Source of the DNA: Vicia villosa
Lineage: Eukaryota > Streptophyta > Magnoliopsida > Fabales > Fabaceae
DNA: 64,000 nt
Assembly: GCF_029867415.1 (NCBI RefSeq)
Contig: NC_081183.1
Location: 67,468,336 to 67,532,335, forward strand
Reading direction: 5' to 3'
Shown here piece after piece: positions 11,199 through 21,577 of this stretch. Made by a program: the position numbers and the translations under genes. Position 1 is the first letter of the stretch. The number at the start of each line of letters is the position of its first letter. The notes under the pieces were generated by a model, which saw only the letters and a program-made list of their open reading frames with translations, was not told the DNA's origin and made no database searches.

Positions 11199-13671
11199 GA
11201 CCTAAGGAAAGTTTCAAGGAGTATGCTCAAAAGTGGAGAGATTTAGCTGGAAGAGTCCAACCTTCCTTGACTGATAGGGAATTGGTGGACATGTTCATGG
11301 GCACGCTAACTAGGCCGTTCTATAGTCACTTGCTAGGTAGTTCCTCATCTGGTTTCACCGATCTCATATTGACTAGAGAATGTGTAAAGAGTGGTATTCG
11401 AAGTGGGAAGATTCAAGTAGGCGTATCTTCTGGTACTACAAAGAAGCCCTATCATGGAAGAAATGAGTCTAACGCTGTTCATAGTCAGAGGGGCCGTAAT
11501 AAGAATGATCAAAATCCGTCTATTGGAGCTGTTCTCATCTCTACACCAACGCCTCAACAAGCTCCTAGACAGGGGTATCAGCGCAAGTCAAACACACCTA
11601 GAAGGCAATTCACTAAAATCAACATGCCTTTATCTCAAGCTCTGCAACATCTGGTGAAGGCCAATTTGATCACTATAAGAGATCCTCCGAAGAATGTCAC
11701 TACTACGTCTCCAAACTATGATCCTAATGCAAAATGTGTGTACCACTCTAATAGCCCTGGACATAATGCTGATAACTGTTGGGCATTGAAAAATAAGATC
11801 CAAGACATGATAGATGCTGGCGAAATCGAGTTTGACCCGCCAGAAACTCCGAATGTCATCACTGCCCCTATGCCAAAGCATGACAAGACTGTTAATGCTA
11901 TCATGGACACGGTCCATGTCTATGATGTGAGAGATCTGTCAACTCCTCTCCCTGACATCAAGAGAAAGCTGCTGCAAGCTTGTTTATTTCTAGGTTGCGA
12001 CCCAGGTTGTTATTATTGTGCATCCCAACCCAATGGTTGTGAGAACCTGAAAAGAGGTATTCAAGGCTGGATGGATCGTCGCACTATCAGGTTTGAAAAT
12101 TTTCCTTCTATAGAGAATTTGTGCGAAGGTTTCTCCCGTGGCTTGAAGATTGAATACGTGTCAGTAATTTCCAAAGCTCCGCTGAAGATCCCTACTAAGG
12201 CTTCATTCAAGATTTCTGCTGAACTCCGTGTGGCTCCTATTATCATCACTAAGCCTGGTCCGATTCCATATTCTTCTGATAAGGCTATCCCTTGGAACTA
12301 TGGTGCCGAGGTCTATATTCAAGGAGTTAAGCAAGAACTCATAGCTGACAAAGTTTCTGAAGACGCCAATCCTGATGTGGGTAATATTGCCGGAAATAGT
12401 AAAGTGACAAGAAGTGGAAGAGTGTTTTCTCCAGAGATCTCTCCAAACACTGCTTCACTTGCTGCTACAATTATTCCTAATCAAAATCCTGATACTCGAG
12501 TTAAAGGCCCATTGCATGAACCTGTCCAGACACCAGTTGAGACCGTTACTGAAAATCCATCTTCCGAAGAAGCAAATGAGTTCTTGAAGATCATCCGCAA
12601 AAGTGATTACGACATCGTTGAACAGATGGGGCATACTCCTTCCAAGATTTCTATGTTGTCACTCCTAAGTTGCTCCAAGACTCACGCCAAAGCTATGATG
12701 AAGTTCCTAGAGGCTGCTCATGTGCCACAAGAGATTTCTATCACCCGACTCGAGAATTGTATTGCAAACCTGACGATAGATAACTACCTGGGGTTTTCTG
12801 ATGCTGATCTAAGTCCTAGTGGAAAGAATCATAACAAAGCTCTACATATATCCATCGAATGTGGGGGCACCACTCTGGCCCATGTACTGGTTGACAATGG
12901 CTCGTCTCTGAATGTACTACCCAAGTTGGTGTTGGACAAACTCAACCCTGAAGGAATCGTGCTGAAATCCAGTGATGTGATAGTCAAAGCTTTTGATGGT
13001 TCAATGAGTACTGTATATAGCGAAGTTGAGCTCCCGATCAGAGTAGGTTCCCAGACTTTCAACACTGTATTCTATGTGGTGGACATTCATCCCGCTTATT
13101 CCTGTCTACTTGGATGTCCTTGGATACATGGGGCAAATGCCGTGACATCAACTCTCCATCAGAAACTGAAATATCCGGCGAAAGGCAAGATTGTCACTGT
13201 GTATGGCGAGGAAGAATATGTGGTGAGCTTCATAGATGAGACCAAGTATGTTGAATTCACTGTTGAAGCTTTTGAATCTCCCCGTCAAGCGTTTGAATTG
13301 GTCCCTCAAGTGGTCCCTGAGACTAAACCCATCAATGTTGTTCCTAAAGTTACTAGAGTTCCTCCTACAATGGCTTCTTTGAAAGACGCTAGGGTTGTGG
13401 TAGAAGAAGGTGGCTGCACTATCTGGGGGCAACTACCTGACATCCCTTACAAATCCAACAAATGGGGTCTAGGCTACACTGCTAAAGATCAGAATGGAGA
13501 ACAACATCATCGTCCAAAAGGATTGAAGTATCATTTCATCCGCAAAGGAGTCAATGCCGTAGGAGAAGACGAAGATGGTTGCAACCTGGACAAGTGGATC
13601 TTTCCTACATCAGACAAAGGGCTGAACAACTGGAAGAATGAAGACATTGTTTCTATCTCTTATAGTCAGGA
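11199..13671 (+). CDS. gag-pro: Ogre-A gag C-terminus and aspartic protease (exon before the intron)
   Basis: The frame continues from 2748 in phase once the Tekay element and one TSD copy are set aside. It is open to the TAA at 13673-13675. It holds the gag helices; a variant zinc-binding motif CX2HX5HX4C (CVYHSNSPGHNADNC) instead of the CCHC knuckle; a second Cys cluster (CDPGCYYCASQPNGC); and a retropepsin-like domain with VLVDNGSSLNVLP, where the active site reads DNGS rather than DTG. The C-terminus is KWIFPTSDKGLNNW. No stop or frameshift over the combined ~3.2 kb makes this the best preserved long frame of Ogre-A. Confidence 0.9.
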
Positions 13672-13930
13672 GTAATTTCCATTCTTAGTTTTTGCTTTTC
13701 TTTATGTTTTCCAGTTTTAATTTATGTACTTTAATAAACAATAAACTTTAAAGTCGTGTGTCTTGCCCAGGGCACAACGGTCCTTTTTGTTAGGGCTTGT
13801 CATTTCATAAGCATATTTTCATTCAATAAAAGCATTGGACGTTTCTTATTCAAATTGTGTGTTGCTTTTTATTTTTCTTTACTTTTCTATAGCTATGTGT
13901 TCTTACACACACCCACATAATACACTGCAG
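13672..13930 (+). other. Ogre-A intron between protease and reverse transcriptase
   Basis: 259 bp, GT...AG. The donor GA/GTAATT overlaps the gag-pro stop codon, and the acceptor is TACACTGCAG/A. Removing it deletes the TAA and joins the frames as ...Q-E-S-I-S-T-L-D-P. Ogre-B gives the same solution with its own bases (25050-25319). A pro/RT intron is a published property of Ogre elements; these exact borders are my reading. Confidence 0.8.
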
Positions 13931-14738
13931 ATCCATATCCACTCTGGATCCTATTGATAACGACTCTGCTATTGCTAAATATGACTTTGAAAATCCGATC
14001 TATCAAGCTGAGGATGAAGGTGAGGAAGATTGTGAAGTGCCTAGAGAACTTGCCAGATTGTTAGAGCAAGAAGAAAAGACTATACAGCCGCATGAAGAGC
14101 CAATCGAGATTGTGAACATAGGTACTGACGAAGAAAAGAAAGAAATCAAGATAGGGGCTGAACTAGAAGATGTTGTCAAATATAGATTAATTCAGATGTT
14201 ACGAGACAATGTTGAGATATTTGCTAGGTCCTACGAAGATATGCCCGGACTCGATACTGATATTGTGGTTCACCGTCTACCTATCAAAGAAAAACGTCCT
14301 CTGGTTAAACAGAAGTTACGAAGAAGCAGACCTGACATGGCTCAGAAGATCAAAGAGGAGGTTGAGAAACAGTTCAACGCCGGTTTCCTGAAAGTTATGA
14401 GTTATCCATCATGGATCGCCAACATAGTACCGGTACCTAAGAAAGACGAAAAGGTCAGAATGTGTGTAGACTACAGAGACTTGAATCGAGCAAGTCCCAA
14501 AGATTTTTTCCCGCTACCACATATTGATATCCTATTTGACAGTACTGCACAATGCAAAGTGTTTTCCTTCATGGATGGGTTCTCAGGTTATAATCAGATC
14601 AAGATGGCACCCGAAGATATGGAAAAAACAACCTTTACTACTCCTTGGGGCACCATCTGTTACAAGGTCATGCCATTTGGGTTGAAGAACGCAGGGGCAA
14701 CGTATCAGCGTGCAATGGGAGCCTTGTTCCATGATATG
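13931..14738 (+). CDS. pol: Ogre-A reverse transcriptase, N-terminal part (split by Ogre-B)
   Basis: Open frame from the intron acceptor. After an acidic linker (PRELARLLEQEE) come the RT fingers and palm: VRMCVDYRDLNRASP, FSFMDGFSGYNQIKMAPEDMEKT and FGLKNAGATYQRAM. It ends at FHDM where the Ogre-B LTR begins (14739). The catalytic YVDD lies in the continuation at about 52912. The residues after FHDM in the local frame belong to the Ogre-B LTR. Confidence 0.9.
14734..14738 (+). repeat. Target-site duplication ATATG of Ogre-B
   Basis: ATATG at 14734-14738 is repeated at 52883-52887, bounding a 38-kb insertion. The RT frame resumes in phase at 52888. Confidence 0.93.
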
Positions 14739-14810
14739 TGTTATCCTCGGTTTTTTTTGTGGGATGCAAACTGACTCTTCTTTTATTTATTTTTTAGTTG
14801 TGAAAATCAG

Positions 14811-14820
14811 AGAGTCGCCA
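14811..14820 (-). other. PBS-like sequence inside the Ogre-B LTR
   Basis: TGGCGACTCT on the minus strand equals the first ten bases of the true PBS (48188-48205). It is present in both LTR copies (48282-48291). An 11-base match occurs in the Ogre-type LTR at 63746-63756. Confidence 0.6.
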
Positions 14821-14906
14821 CCGACTTTTATTTTATCCAATTAAGGAAAGGTTTATAAAAGAAACAGAAAAAGACCTTAAAGAGATTTTAGGTTCGGGGG
14901 TAGGTT

Positions 14907-14954
14907 ATACAAAGGGAAGGTGTTAGCACCCTTTGTATCCATGGTTATCCATGG
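14907..14954 (-). other. Twin conserved hairpins in the Ogre-B 3' LTR
   Basis: Hairpin B has arms ATACAAAGGG (14907-14916) and CCCTTTGTAT (14929-14938), with loop AAGGTGTTAGCA. Directly abutting is hairpin A, with arms CCATGG at 14939-14944 and 14949-14954 and loop TTAT. The same two structures with different stem bases occur at 55728-55776 and 63854-63901. See the first finding for the covariation. Confidence 0.8.
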
Positions 14955-17827
14955 GCTCTTAATTGCTTAGCTCACTTGTTTGAATCGTTTGTCTTGCTTT
15001 GAAATGCTTGTATGTGGTTTTAAATATTTTTGTAAAGAATTAACTTTGTAATGATCCTTGTGCGGATGTATACAAAGTGTTTATCTTTCGAAAGATATTT
15101 TGATGGTTCGAAAAAAAGATTTTTAACTTCGTAATGATCCTTGTTTGGATATATACAAAGTGTTGTCTTTTTGAAAGTTTGTTTTGAAAAAATAGTGATG
15201 TGTAAGAACTTCTGTTGTTTTTGATTGAGCAAGCAATTAGGAGGCATACCCTAAGTTCATAAGGTTCTTTCCCATTTCTTTTAGAAAATTTTCTTTGACT
15301 GGATACAGAAAGAAATTTGAATTGTATTTGAACAGTAGAATTGATTTTTGAAAAGAGTAACAGAGGGATTACCCTAAGAGGTGCAAGTGTGATTGTGATT
15401 TATTTTCAGATATGTTATCTTGAGATTAGTGATCTAGCGCTTCAGTTTTATTCTTGTCATACACGCAGTTTTATATGTACAGGAATTAAAGTGCGGGAAT
15501 GTAAAATGCGGAAAGTAAATCTACGTTATTACATCGATTGTGCGAGAAATGTAAACTACGCTATTTGCATGAATTTGACAACCTATACACTTATCTATGA
15601 ATTTAAATTGCAATAAGATAAAGGGAAAATATTTTTTGGATTTTTGGATGGTTGATTTTAATTAAAATTAATTAATTTAATTAAAAGGTTAAGAATTAGA
15701 AATAAAATTTAAACCTAAAAAATTAAGTCTAAAATATATCCAAATTGTTTGTTAATTAATTTTAAAATAAAATTAATTTTTTTGTGATTTTTGAAATTGT
15801 TTTTAAGATTATTAAGTTAATTAACATATAATTATACAAATAATTATACACATAAATTAAACTTAAAGAGAAAAATATTCTAAATATGTGCAAAATTAGT
15901 ATATAATATATAAACTTAATTTAATGAAAAAAAATATTTTTTTCTGATTTTTTTTTATAGGTTAGGAATAATTAAAAGATAAATGTATAATATTATCTAA
16001 TTAATTAAACAAAATATTTTAAATATTAAGAAAAATAAAATATTTTTGTGTCAAAAATTAAGACAATATTTTATCAACCTAAAATATTTTTTTGCATATT
16101 TTTCTGATTTATTAAACTATTTTTAAATAATTTTGCAAAAGAAAATTAAACAAAATAGAAAATATATTAAATTTGGATCAAGTGTGGTAGACTGGAGAGT
16201 CTATGGTATGGAAGGCGTGATCAGATGCGTTAGATCTTGAATTAATGAGATCTGAGGGCTTCAAATGATAGGGTGCATCCTAAGTGTGTGGGATTAAAAC
16301 ATTGGATCTATCAGTTTAAAAACATTTCACGTGGGACCCAGAATTTAAATCAGAGCCAATCAGAGCTCTTCCCTCCGCCACGCAAGCCTTGACCTAGTCA
16401 AGGAAAGTCAGCGACGCCGGAGTCAAACCTCCGGTCGTCTTCTCCGGCGACCTCAGCCCTCCACCTGCAAAAATAAGGACAATAAACATTCAAAAGGGAC
16501 CCTACCCCCCTAATTCGAGGGCTGCGATTCCATTGGTGATGGTTTTGTGGCCTGAAAGTTCCTGGTTCATGAGACTCGAAGAAGATTTTGAACACACGGT
16601 TAGCAATGACAACCTAGGTTATGGACGTTAGAGCTCTCATGCTAGGGTTCAAACCTGACCTAATGATCATTATAAACTCAACCATAACCGTTAGACATGA
16701 TAACAATGCATAAATGAAGAGTTTGAATTCAATGGAAATTTACCAAACCGGAGAGTGGTGGAACTCGAGTTTCAGGTCCTTATGAACTTGGCTATTGATC
16801 CAAACTTACTCAAACAAGTCCCAGGAGATGATTTATGGACTTGGTTTGCTTTGAAACTAGCTGCAAAATCAAACACGAAAATTAAAGTTTCTTGTAAAAA
16901 ATTTTAGTTTTGTGAAGTTTGTGAGCTATTCTTTGTGAACTATTTCGTGTGTCCTTTGTTGCTGAAGTGTTCATGTCATTTATAAGCAATATGAGTGCTG
17001 AAATCTTAAGCTACCAAGCTCTTGAGTGTCTTTGAACTTTTGATTTTTTTAATAATAAAAGCTTTGAATTTCTTGGCCATGGCTTCAATTTTCTTCACCC
17101 CTCTTGCCATAGGTCTTCTGTACCTCTATGCTGCAGAACTTGGATCAAACTTGGTGACTCAAGCTAAGGACAAAAGCCTTGAATCATTATCTTGAACCAT
17201 TTCTTTTTTAATTTAACTTTAAATGAAATAAAATTAAATTAAAAAAGAAATAAAAATGTCATGGGCCTAATGTTGGTCGTGGGAGCCCTTTAACATCATT
17301 AGAAACATGTTTGGATCATGAATGCTTGGCCTCTTTTGGAAAAAAAAAAACAATTTTGATCAATGCTAGTTTCATGCATTTTCCCAAAAAATAGCCAACT
17401 TCAACAAGGCATAATTCCTTCAATTTTGATCATATGAAGGAGTTCTAGTACTTTTTAGAAACCTCAAGATGTCCTCTACAAGCTACGTTGTAAAATTTTT
17501 TGCATTTGGAGAAGTTATCTTGATGTTATGGGCTTTGACAAAAAACTGCTTTTTGTTGACTTTGAAAATGACATGTAATGTCTTAGCTCATATTTTCCAA
17601 ATGGTAAATCCAATGACCATGGGACCAATTTCATTGGAAAGATAATTGAATTTCCTTCAAAATAATCTTTGGTTGGAATTTTTCGGATGAACGAGGAGAG
17701 AGTTATGGCCGGTCAAAGTTCAGCTGACTTTTTAGGAGAAAACCCTAATTTTAAAACTTAGAGTTTTGTCGATTTCTGAACTTTTCTTGATGAATTATGA
17801 TCAACCATTGATCAAATGATGAATATT

Positions 17828-17918
17828 TTGACAAAATATGGATATTGACAAAAAAAATCATTTTTGACTGTCTGTTGACTTTTCGGTCAAACTGGTCGTC
17901 TATTGACTGTTTGAGCTG
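17828..17918. promoter_or_regulatory. TTGAC (W-box-like) cluster in the Ogre-B LTR
   Basis: At least five TTGAC/GTCAA cores lie in about 90 bp, including TTGACT and the close pair TTGACTTTTCGGTCAA. WRKY factors bind TTGAC(C/T) elements. A similar cluster lies in the Ogre-C LTR near 59523-59600. Function is not shown. Confidence 0.4.
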
Positions 17919-18612
17919 CTGACTGTGCGTCCTAGCGAATCAAAGTTTGAAAATTTGTCTAATGGTACTTTGAGACATATGGAGATCCATGAAATCCATT
18001 TGAGGTCTCAAAAAACTTGTTCTTCTGAAAAAAAACAAAAACCCTAGTTAGGGACTGTTTGTGTAGGAGACAGTTAAGCGTACCTGATTTTTGTGCAGTG
18101 TTGAGTCTCTGCTGATCATGTGATTATCAGAAGACTTCTAGAACAAAAATCTTGGAATTTTGAAATGCAAAAGATTGATTTGACTGATGGTACAAACACG
18201 GAGAATCGTGCTGTCAGCGAGTTTGACTGTTAACTAGCTGTCGGGGTATTAACGTAACAGTTAAAGTGAAAACTTAACAGTTAAAGTTAATTTTTTATCC
18301 TTTTGTTTTTGTTGTGTTAATGGTGAAAATTTATTTACATGATTTTTTAGAAAAACAAAAACATAATAAATAAATAAAATATACTGTACGCGAACGAAAT
18401 TACTGATAATAATCTTGAGAAGGATTTAATGCACAGAAAAATAAATATTTACATAGCAATAAACACACATAATATTATCTTACTAATTAAACGACGGTAC
18501 AACAGATAGTACAATATTTAATACTGACAGTACAAATATTACATAATATAACGAACAGTACGACAAATATAATGAACGGTACATTATTTGAAAGCGAAAG
18601 ATACGACAAACT

Positions 18613-18780
18613 TTAAGTATGACGATTAAAAACCCATGCTATAAACAACAATATATAGATGTACGGGAGTGCAAGCATCCCAGGTCCGCATTTTTCAGGA
18701 CTATGCAGACAGAAAAAGGACATGATCACCACAAAAACAGTGATGACCATAAGAAAAAACGTATCCATCCACTTTGCCAT
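18613..18780 (-). CDS. Small ORF in the Ogre-B LTR, predicted two-span membrane peptide (left copy)
   Basis: 55 codons from ATG 18780 to TAA 18613-18615. The context is good for plant initiation (AAAATGG), about 100 nt downstream of a TATA box at 18878-18885 on the same strand. The peptide starts MAKWMDTFFLMVITVFVVIM, has a hydrophobic span at residues 7-25, a short polar loop with CLHSPEKCGPG, and a second hydrophobic span (YIYILLFIAWVF) near the C-terminus. The other LTR copy (52082-52249) differs by one residue (Ala to Ser). I do not recognise the family. It could be a real LTR-encoded or captured peptide, or chance. Confidence 0.45.
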   Translation of the reverse strand: MAKWMDTFFLMVITVFVVIMSFFCLHSPEKCGPGMLALPYIYILLFIAWVFNRHT

Positions 18781-18877
18781 TTTTGCCGGGGAAGAAGAGA
18801 AAATAATTATGAGATAGTATGATAGAAAATAATTATGAGTGAAATTTGATGTGAGAATTTATGGAAAAAATGAGGAG

Positions 18878-18885
18878 TATATATA
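18878..18885 (-). promoter_or_regulatory. TATA box in the Ogre-B LTR
   Basis: TATATATA in a GC-flanked context (CTCTATATATACTCC on the minus strand), about 530 bp from the U3 end. The right-LTR equivalent is 52349-52356. If used, R would begin near 18850 and the leader of the full RNA would be over 4 kb. Confidence 0.5.
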
Positions 18886-19411
18886 GAGTGAAAAGAAGGA
18901 TGGAGACGTTGGGGAATGAAGTGATACCGTACAAAAAAGGAAAGTTTGAGTGGTAGTAGGATTTGAAAGAAAGTGTATGGAATAAAGTTAGGATTTGATT
19001 TGAAAGAAAGAGATTTGAAAAGAAAGGAAAAGATTTGAAAACAATAATATAGTACAAAAATTAGTGGGAAACAAAACCAATAATAATTTAATTGTTACCA
19101 GTACAGTCTGAATCCCTGGACTCTTGCGCCTGCAAAATTTTGATTCTGTACCAATTCCGTCAGTATCATTTATCTAAAAATAAATCTCAAATAAATAGTG
19201 TATGAAGTGATAAACAGTATCTGGCGTTTGTGTAAGAATAAATTCAACAGCGAACCAAAATACCGTACAAAAACATTCTAAAAGCTGAGTATTCATAAAA
19301 TCAGAATATTTACGAAATAAAATCCAAGATTCTATAAAACTCCTAATTTTTAGACAGAAGTCTGTTGCCTTCTCTTTGAAAAAAGATGCGGGCAAATTTT
19401 GGGGTATAATA

Positions 19412-19432
19412 GTTGCCCCTATTCAATCTTCT
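19412..19432 (-). other. Ogre-B polypurine tract region
   Basis: On the minus strand AAGATTGAATAGGGGCAAC abuts the 3' LTR. The same arrangement with GAACAGGGGCAAC borders the Ogre-C LTR at 59824, which supports it as the plus-strand primer site. Confidence 0.65.
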
Positions 19433-21577
19433 TAAACCTGAAGAGACCGATTCGAATCTGAAGGTAGAAGATGATTGAATATTTAGATGCCCTGAAAATT
19501 TGCACTTACCTTCACCAGAAGTGATGCTGGAATTTGTATTGAATGTGGTTTGAGAAATATCGTTGGCGGATCAAAACATTACTTGAGATGGGCTTTCAGA
19601 TGCCATCTAGTGAATGTGTTGATGGTTTGTTCATCAGAATGAATCCATTGATTATATCTTGATGAAGGATTTGAATCTCTGTGTTGACCGTTACGGATCC
19701 GTCCGAGGTTACCGCTTTAAATATTGGAGGTTGATCGTTACGGAACTTTCCAAAGTTTTCGCTTTAGATTTTGAATGTTGATCGTTACAGAATCGTCCGA
19801 AGTTTCCGCTTTAGATCTTAAAGATTGATTGCTTTAAGGAACCGTCTGAGGTATCGACTTTGATCTGAAGGTAAATCATTAAGGAACCGTCAAGGTATCA
19901 ACTTAAATCTGAGGGTAGATCATTAAGGAACCGTCAAGGTATCTACTTAAATTTGAGGGTAGATCATTAAGGAACCGTCCAAGGTATCGACTTAGATCTG
20001 AGGGATTTGAAGTTGTTTATTTGACTGTGGTATAGCCTGGAAATGTCAGAATGAGTCACCATTAAACCGTATATGCTTTGCTTGTTTAGAGTTGATAAGT
20101 GATTTGGAAAGAGAGAGCTCTTCAGAATGAATCTTTGGTTTGATTATATCTGAGAGGAATGCTTGTCTGGACAGAACCCGGGAGAATATTGCACGTGATT
20201 GAGAATAATCTGCTGAGGATAATTCGTCCACCTGAAAAACCAAGTTAGTGACATGCAATGTCATGATGCATGTATATGTTGAGATTCTCAAACTAAATGA
20301 AAATCGTGCATGCTATGTATGCGTTTGTCATGAAAAATTATATGCTATGTATGAATATGCATATGATGTATGATGTATGGACATGACTTATGCAGTTTAG
20401 AGCGTATCAAACTTCTGGTTGGGAAAATAAATCCCTGCTTGTTATTTCAGAAACGATGATATTATGACCGTTGATGATCTTTGCTATCTTGTTCGAGTAC
20501 ACTCAGCTGGGGGAATTTCCTTACGGACCAGGATGCTCTGTTGAGGGATCTTTGACTACCGCTTGGGGATGAAGGTAATTTGAAGGTTCTGATTTTGATG
20601 CACCTTGAATGGGAATAAGAGAGATGTGTAATTCTCCGATGCACTATTTGATCAAGCCTTGATGTGGAGGATCACACCTTCTAGGGATAGTGATCTTGAA
20701 CAGCCTTGCTGGGGAACGAGGAGTAATTGTCCGATGTAATATCTTGTCCGAGCTTGAAGATAGGGCCCCTCGAATCACATTATTGGAGAGGGAAATCTCA
20801 TCGAGGATTCTGCTGAGAAATGTATCTCTGTTGGGGAGCTGTTTCTTTTGATGCCCGTACTCAGTGTCGGTGATAGAACATTCCGTCGGGGAATTAATTG
20901 GACCTTGCTTATCTGGGGATAACTCCTTGAAGATTGCACTGTGGGGGATATTCCCATGTTGCTGGTTTTGGGATGATGTCCAGATGATTGGGACATTACC
21001 CGAATGCTATTCCTGTTTTTCTTATAAACATCAATCATATTCAAATGCATATGTTCATTCAAAATTATCCTTGGGACATTTACGTATTCAAAACAGAAAA
21101 AGTGAAAACATTGATTTTGAGCATGAATTGTATTAATTTGAAAGAGATCCGTAATAGGCAGATTAGTACAAGGAGACAAAAATCCTAGTAGTAGGAATTT
21201 GTCATAAAACTTTGAAAAGTACTTATAAAGGGAAATAGCTATGTGAAAACAATCCAGTCAAGTTTCAACTCTGCTATTGCCGATCTGTCTTTGAGTATCT
21301 CATCCCTCACTTGTTGGAAGAAAAATGATTGGACTGATTGGTGCCTTTGATGTGTTGAACCTTGAAGGTGAGTAGGTGGCCAAACGGGACATAGTCGTAT
21401 GCTTTATTCCCTAACTTTTGCCTAGGCTACCTTTTCAAGTTTTCAGCCTACCGGGATAATTATTTTTTTTTTAGTCTCTAATTTTTGCCTGGATCGCCCT
21501 TTCAGGTTTTCAATCCACCGAGACGCTCATTTTTTCCTAAGTCGCCCTTTCAGGTTTTCAACTTAGCGAGCTTTTCT
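19433..21577 (-). other. Ogre-B 3' untranslated region
   Basis: Non-coding region between the pol stop and the PPT. It contains a degenerate tandem array (19686-20005), GATGCATG-like and ATGTATG simple sequence (20250-20400), and just after pol three spaced copies of a CCTTTCAGGTTTTCA-like motif (about 21430-21560). The corresponding Ogre-C region (59824-62560) keeps the same order of landmarks. Confidence 0.75.
19686..20005. repeat. Tandem array in the Ogre-B 3' region
   Basis: About seven diverged units of 45-50 bp with core AAGGAACCGTC-AGGTATCGACTT; the two left-most units instead read CGTTACGGA...CCGCTTTA. It is homologous to the longer, cleaner array of Ogre-C (60086-60830). Confidence 0.8.

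Larger units (their letters stand above)
14739..19411 (-). repeat. Ogre-B 3' LTR (left copy)
   Basis: Starts TGTTATCCTCGG and ends GGGGTATAATA (partner GGGGTATAACA). It holds the conserved twin hairpins (14907-14954), a PBS-like sequence (14811-14820), a TTGAC-rich block (17828-17918), a TATA box (18878-18885) and a small ORF (18613-18780). About 15600-16170 is extremely AT-rich. Similarity to 48210-52882 is high throughout. Confidence 0.93.

Noticed and set aside
15341..15616. 91-codon ORF in the Ogre-B LTRs (also 48812-49087)
   Set aside because: Antisense to the element, and the neighbouring sequence is AT-rich filler with no initiation signal or family motif; kept only as LTR sequence.
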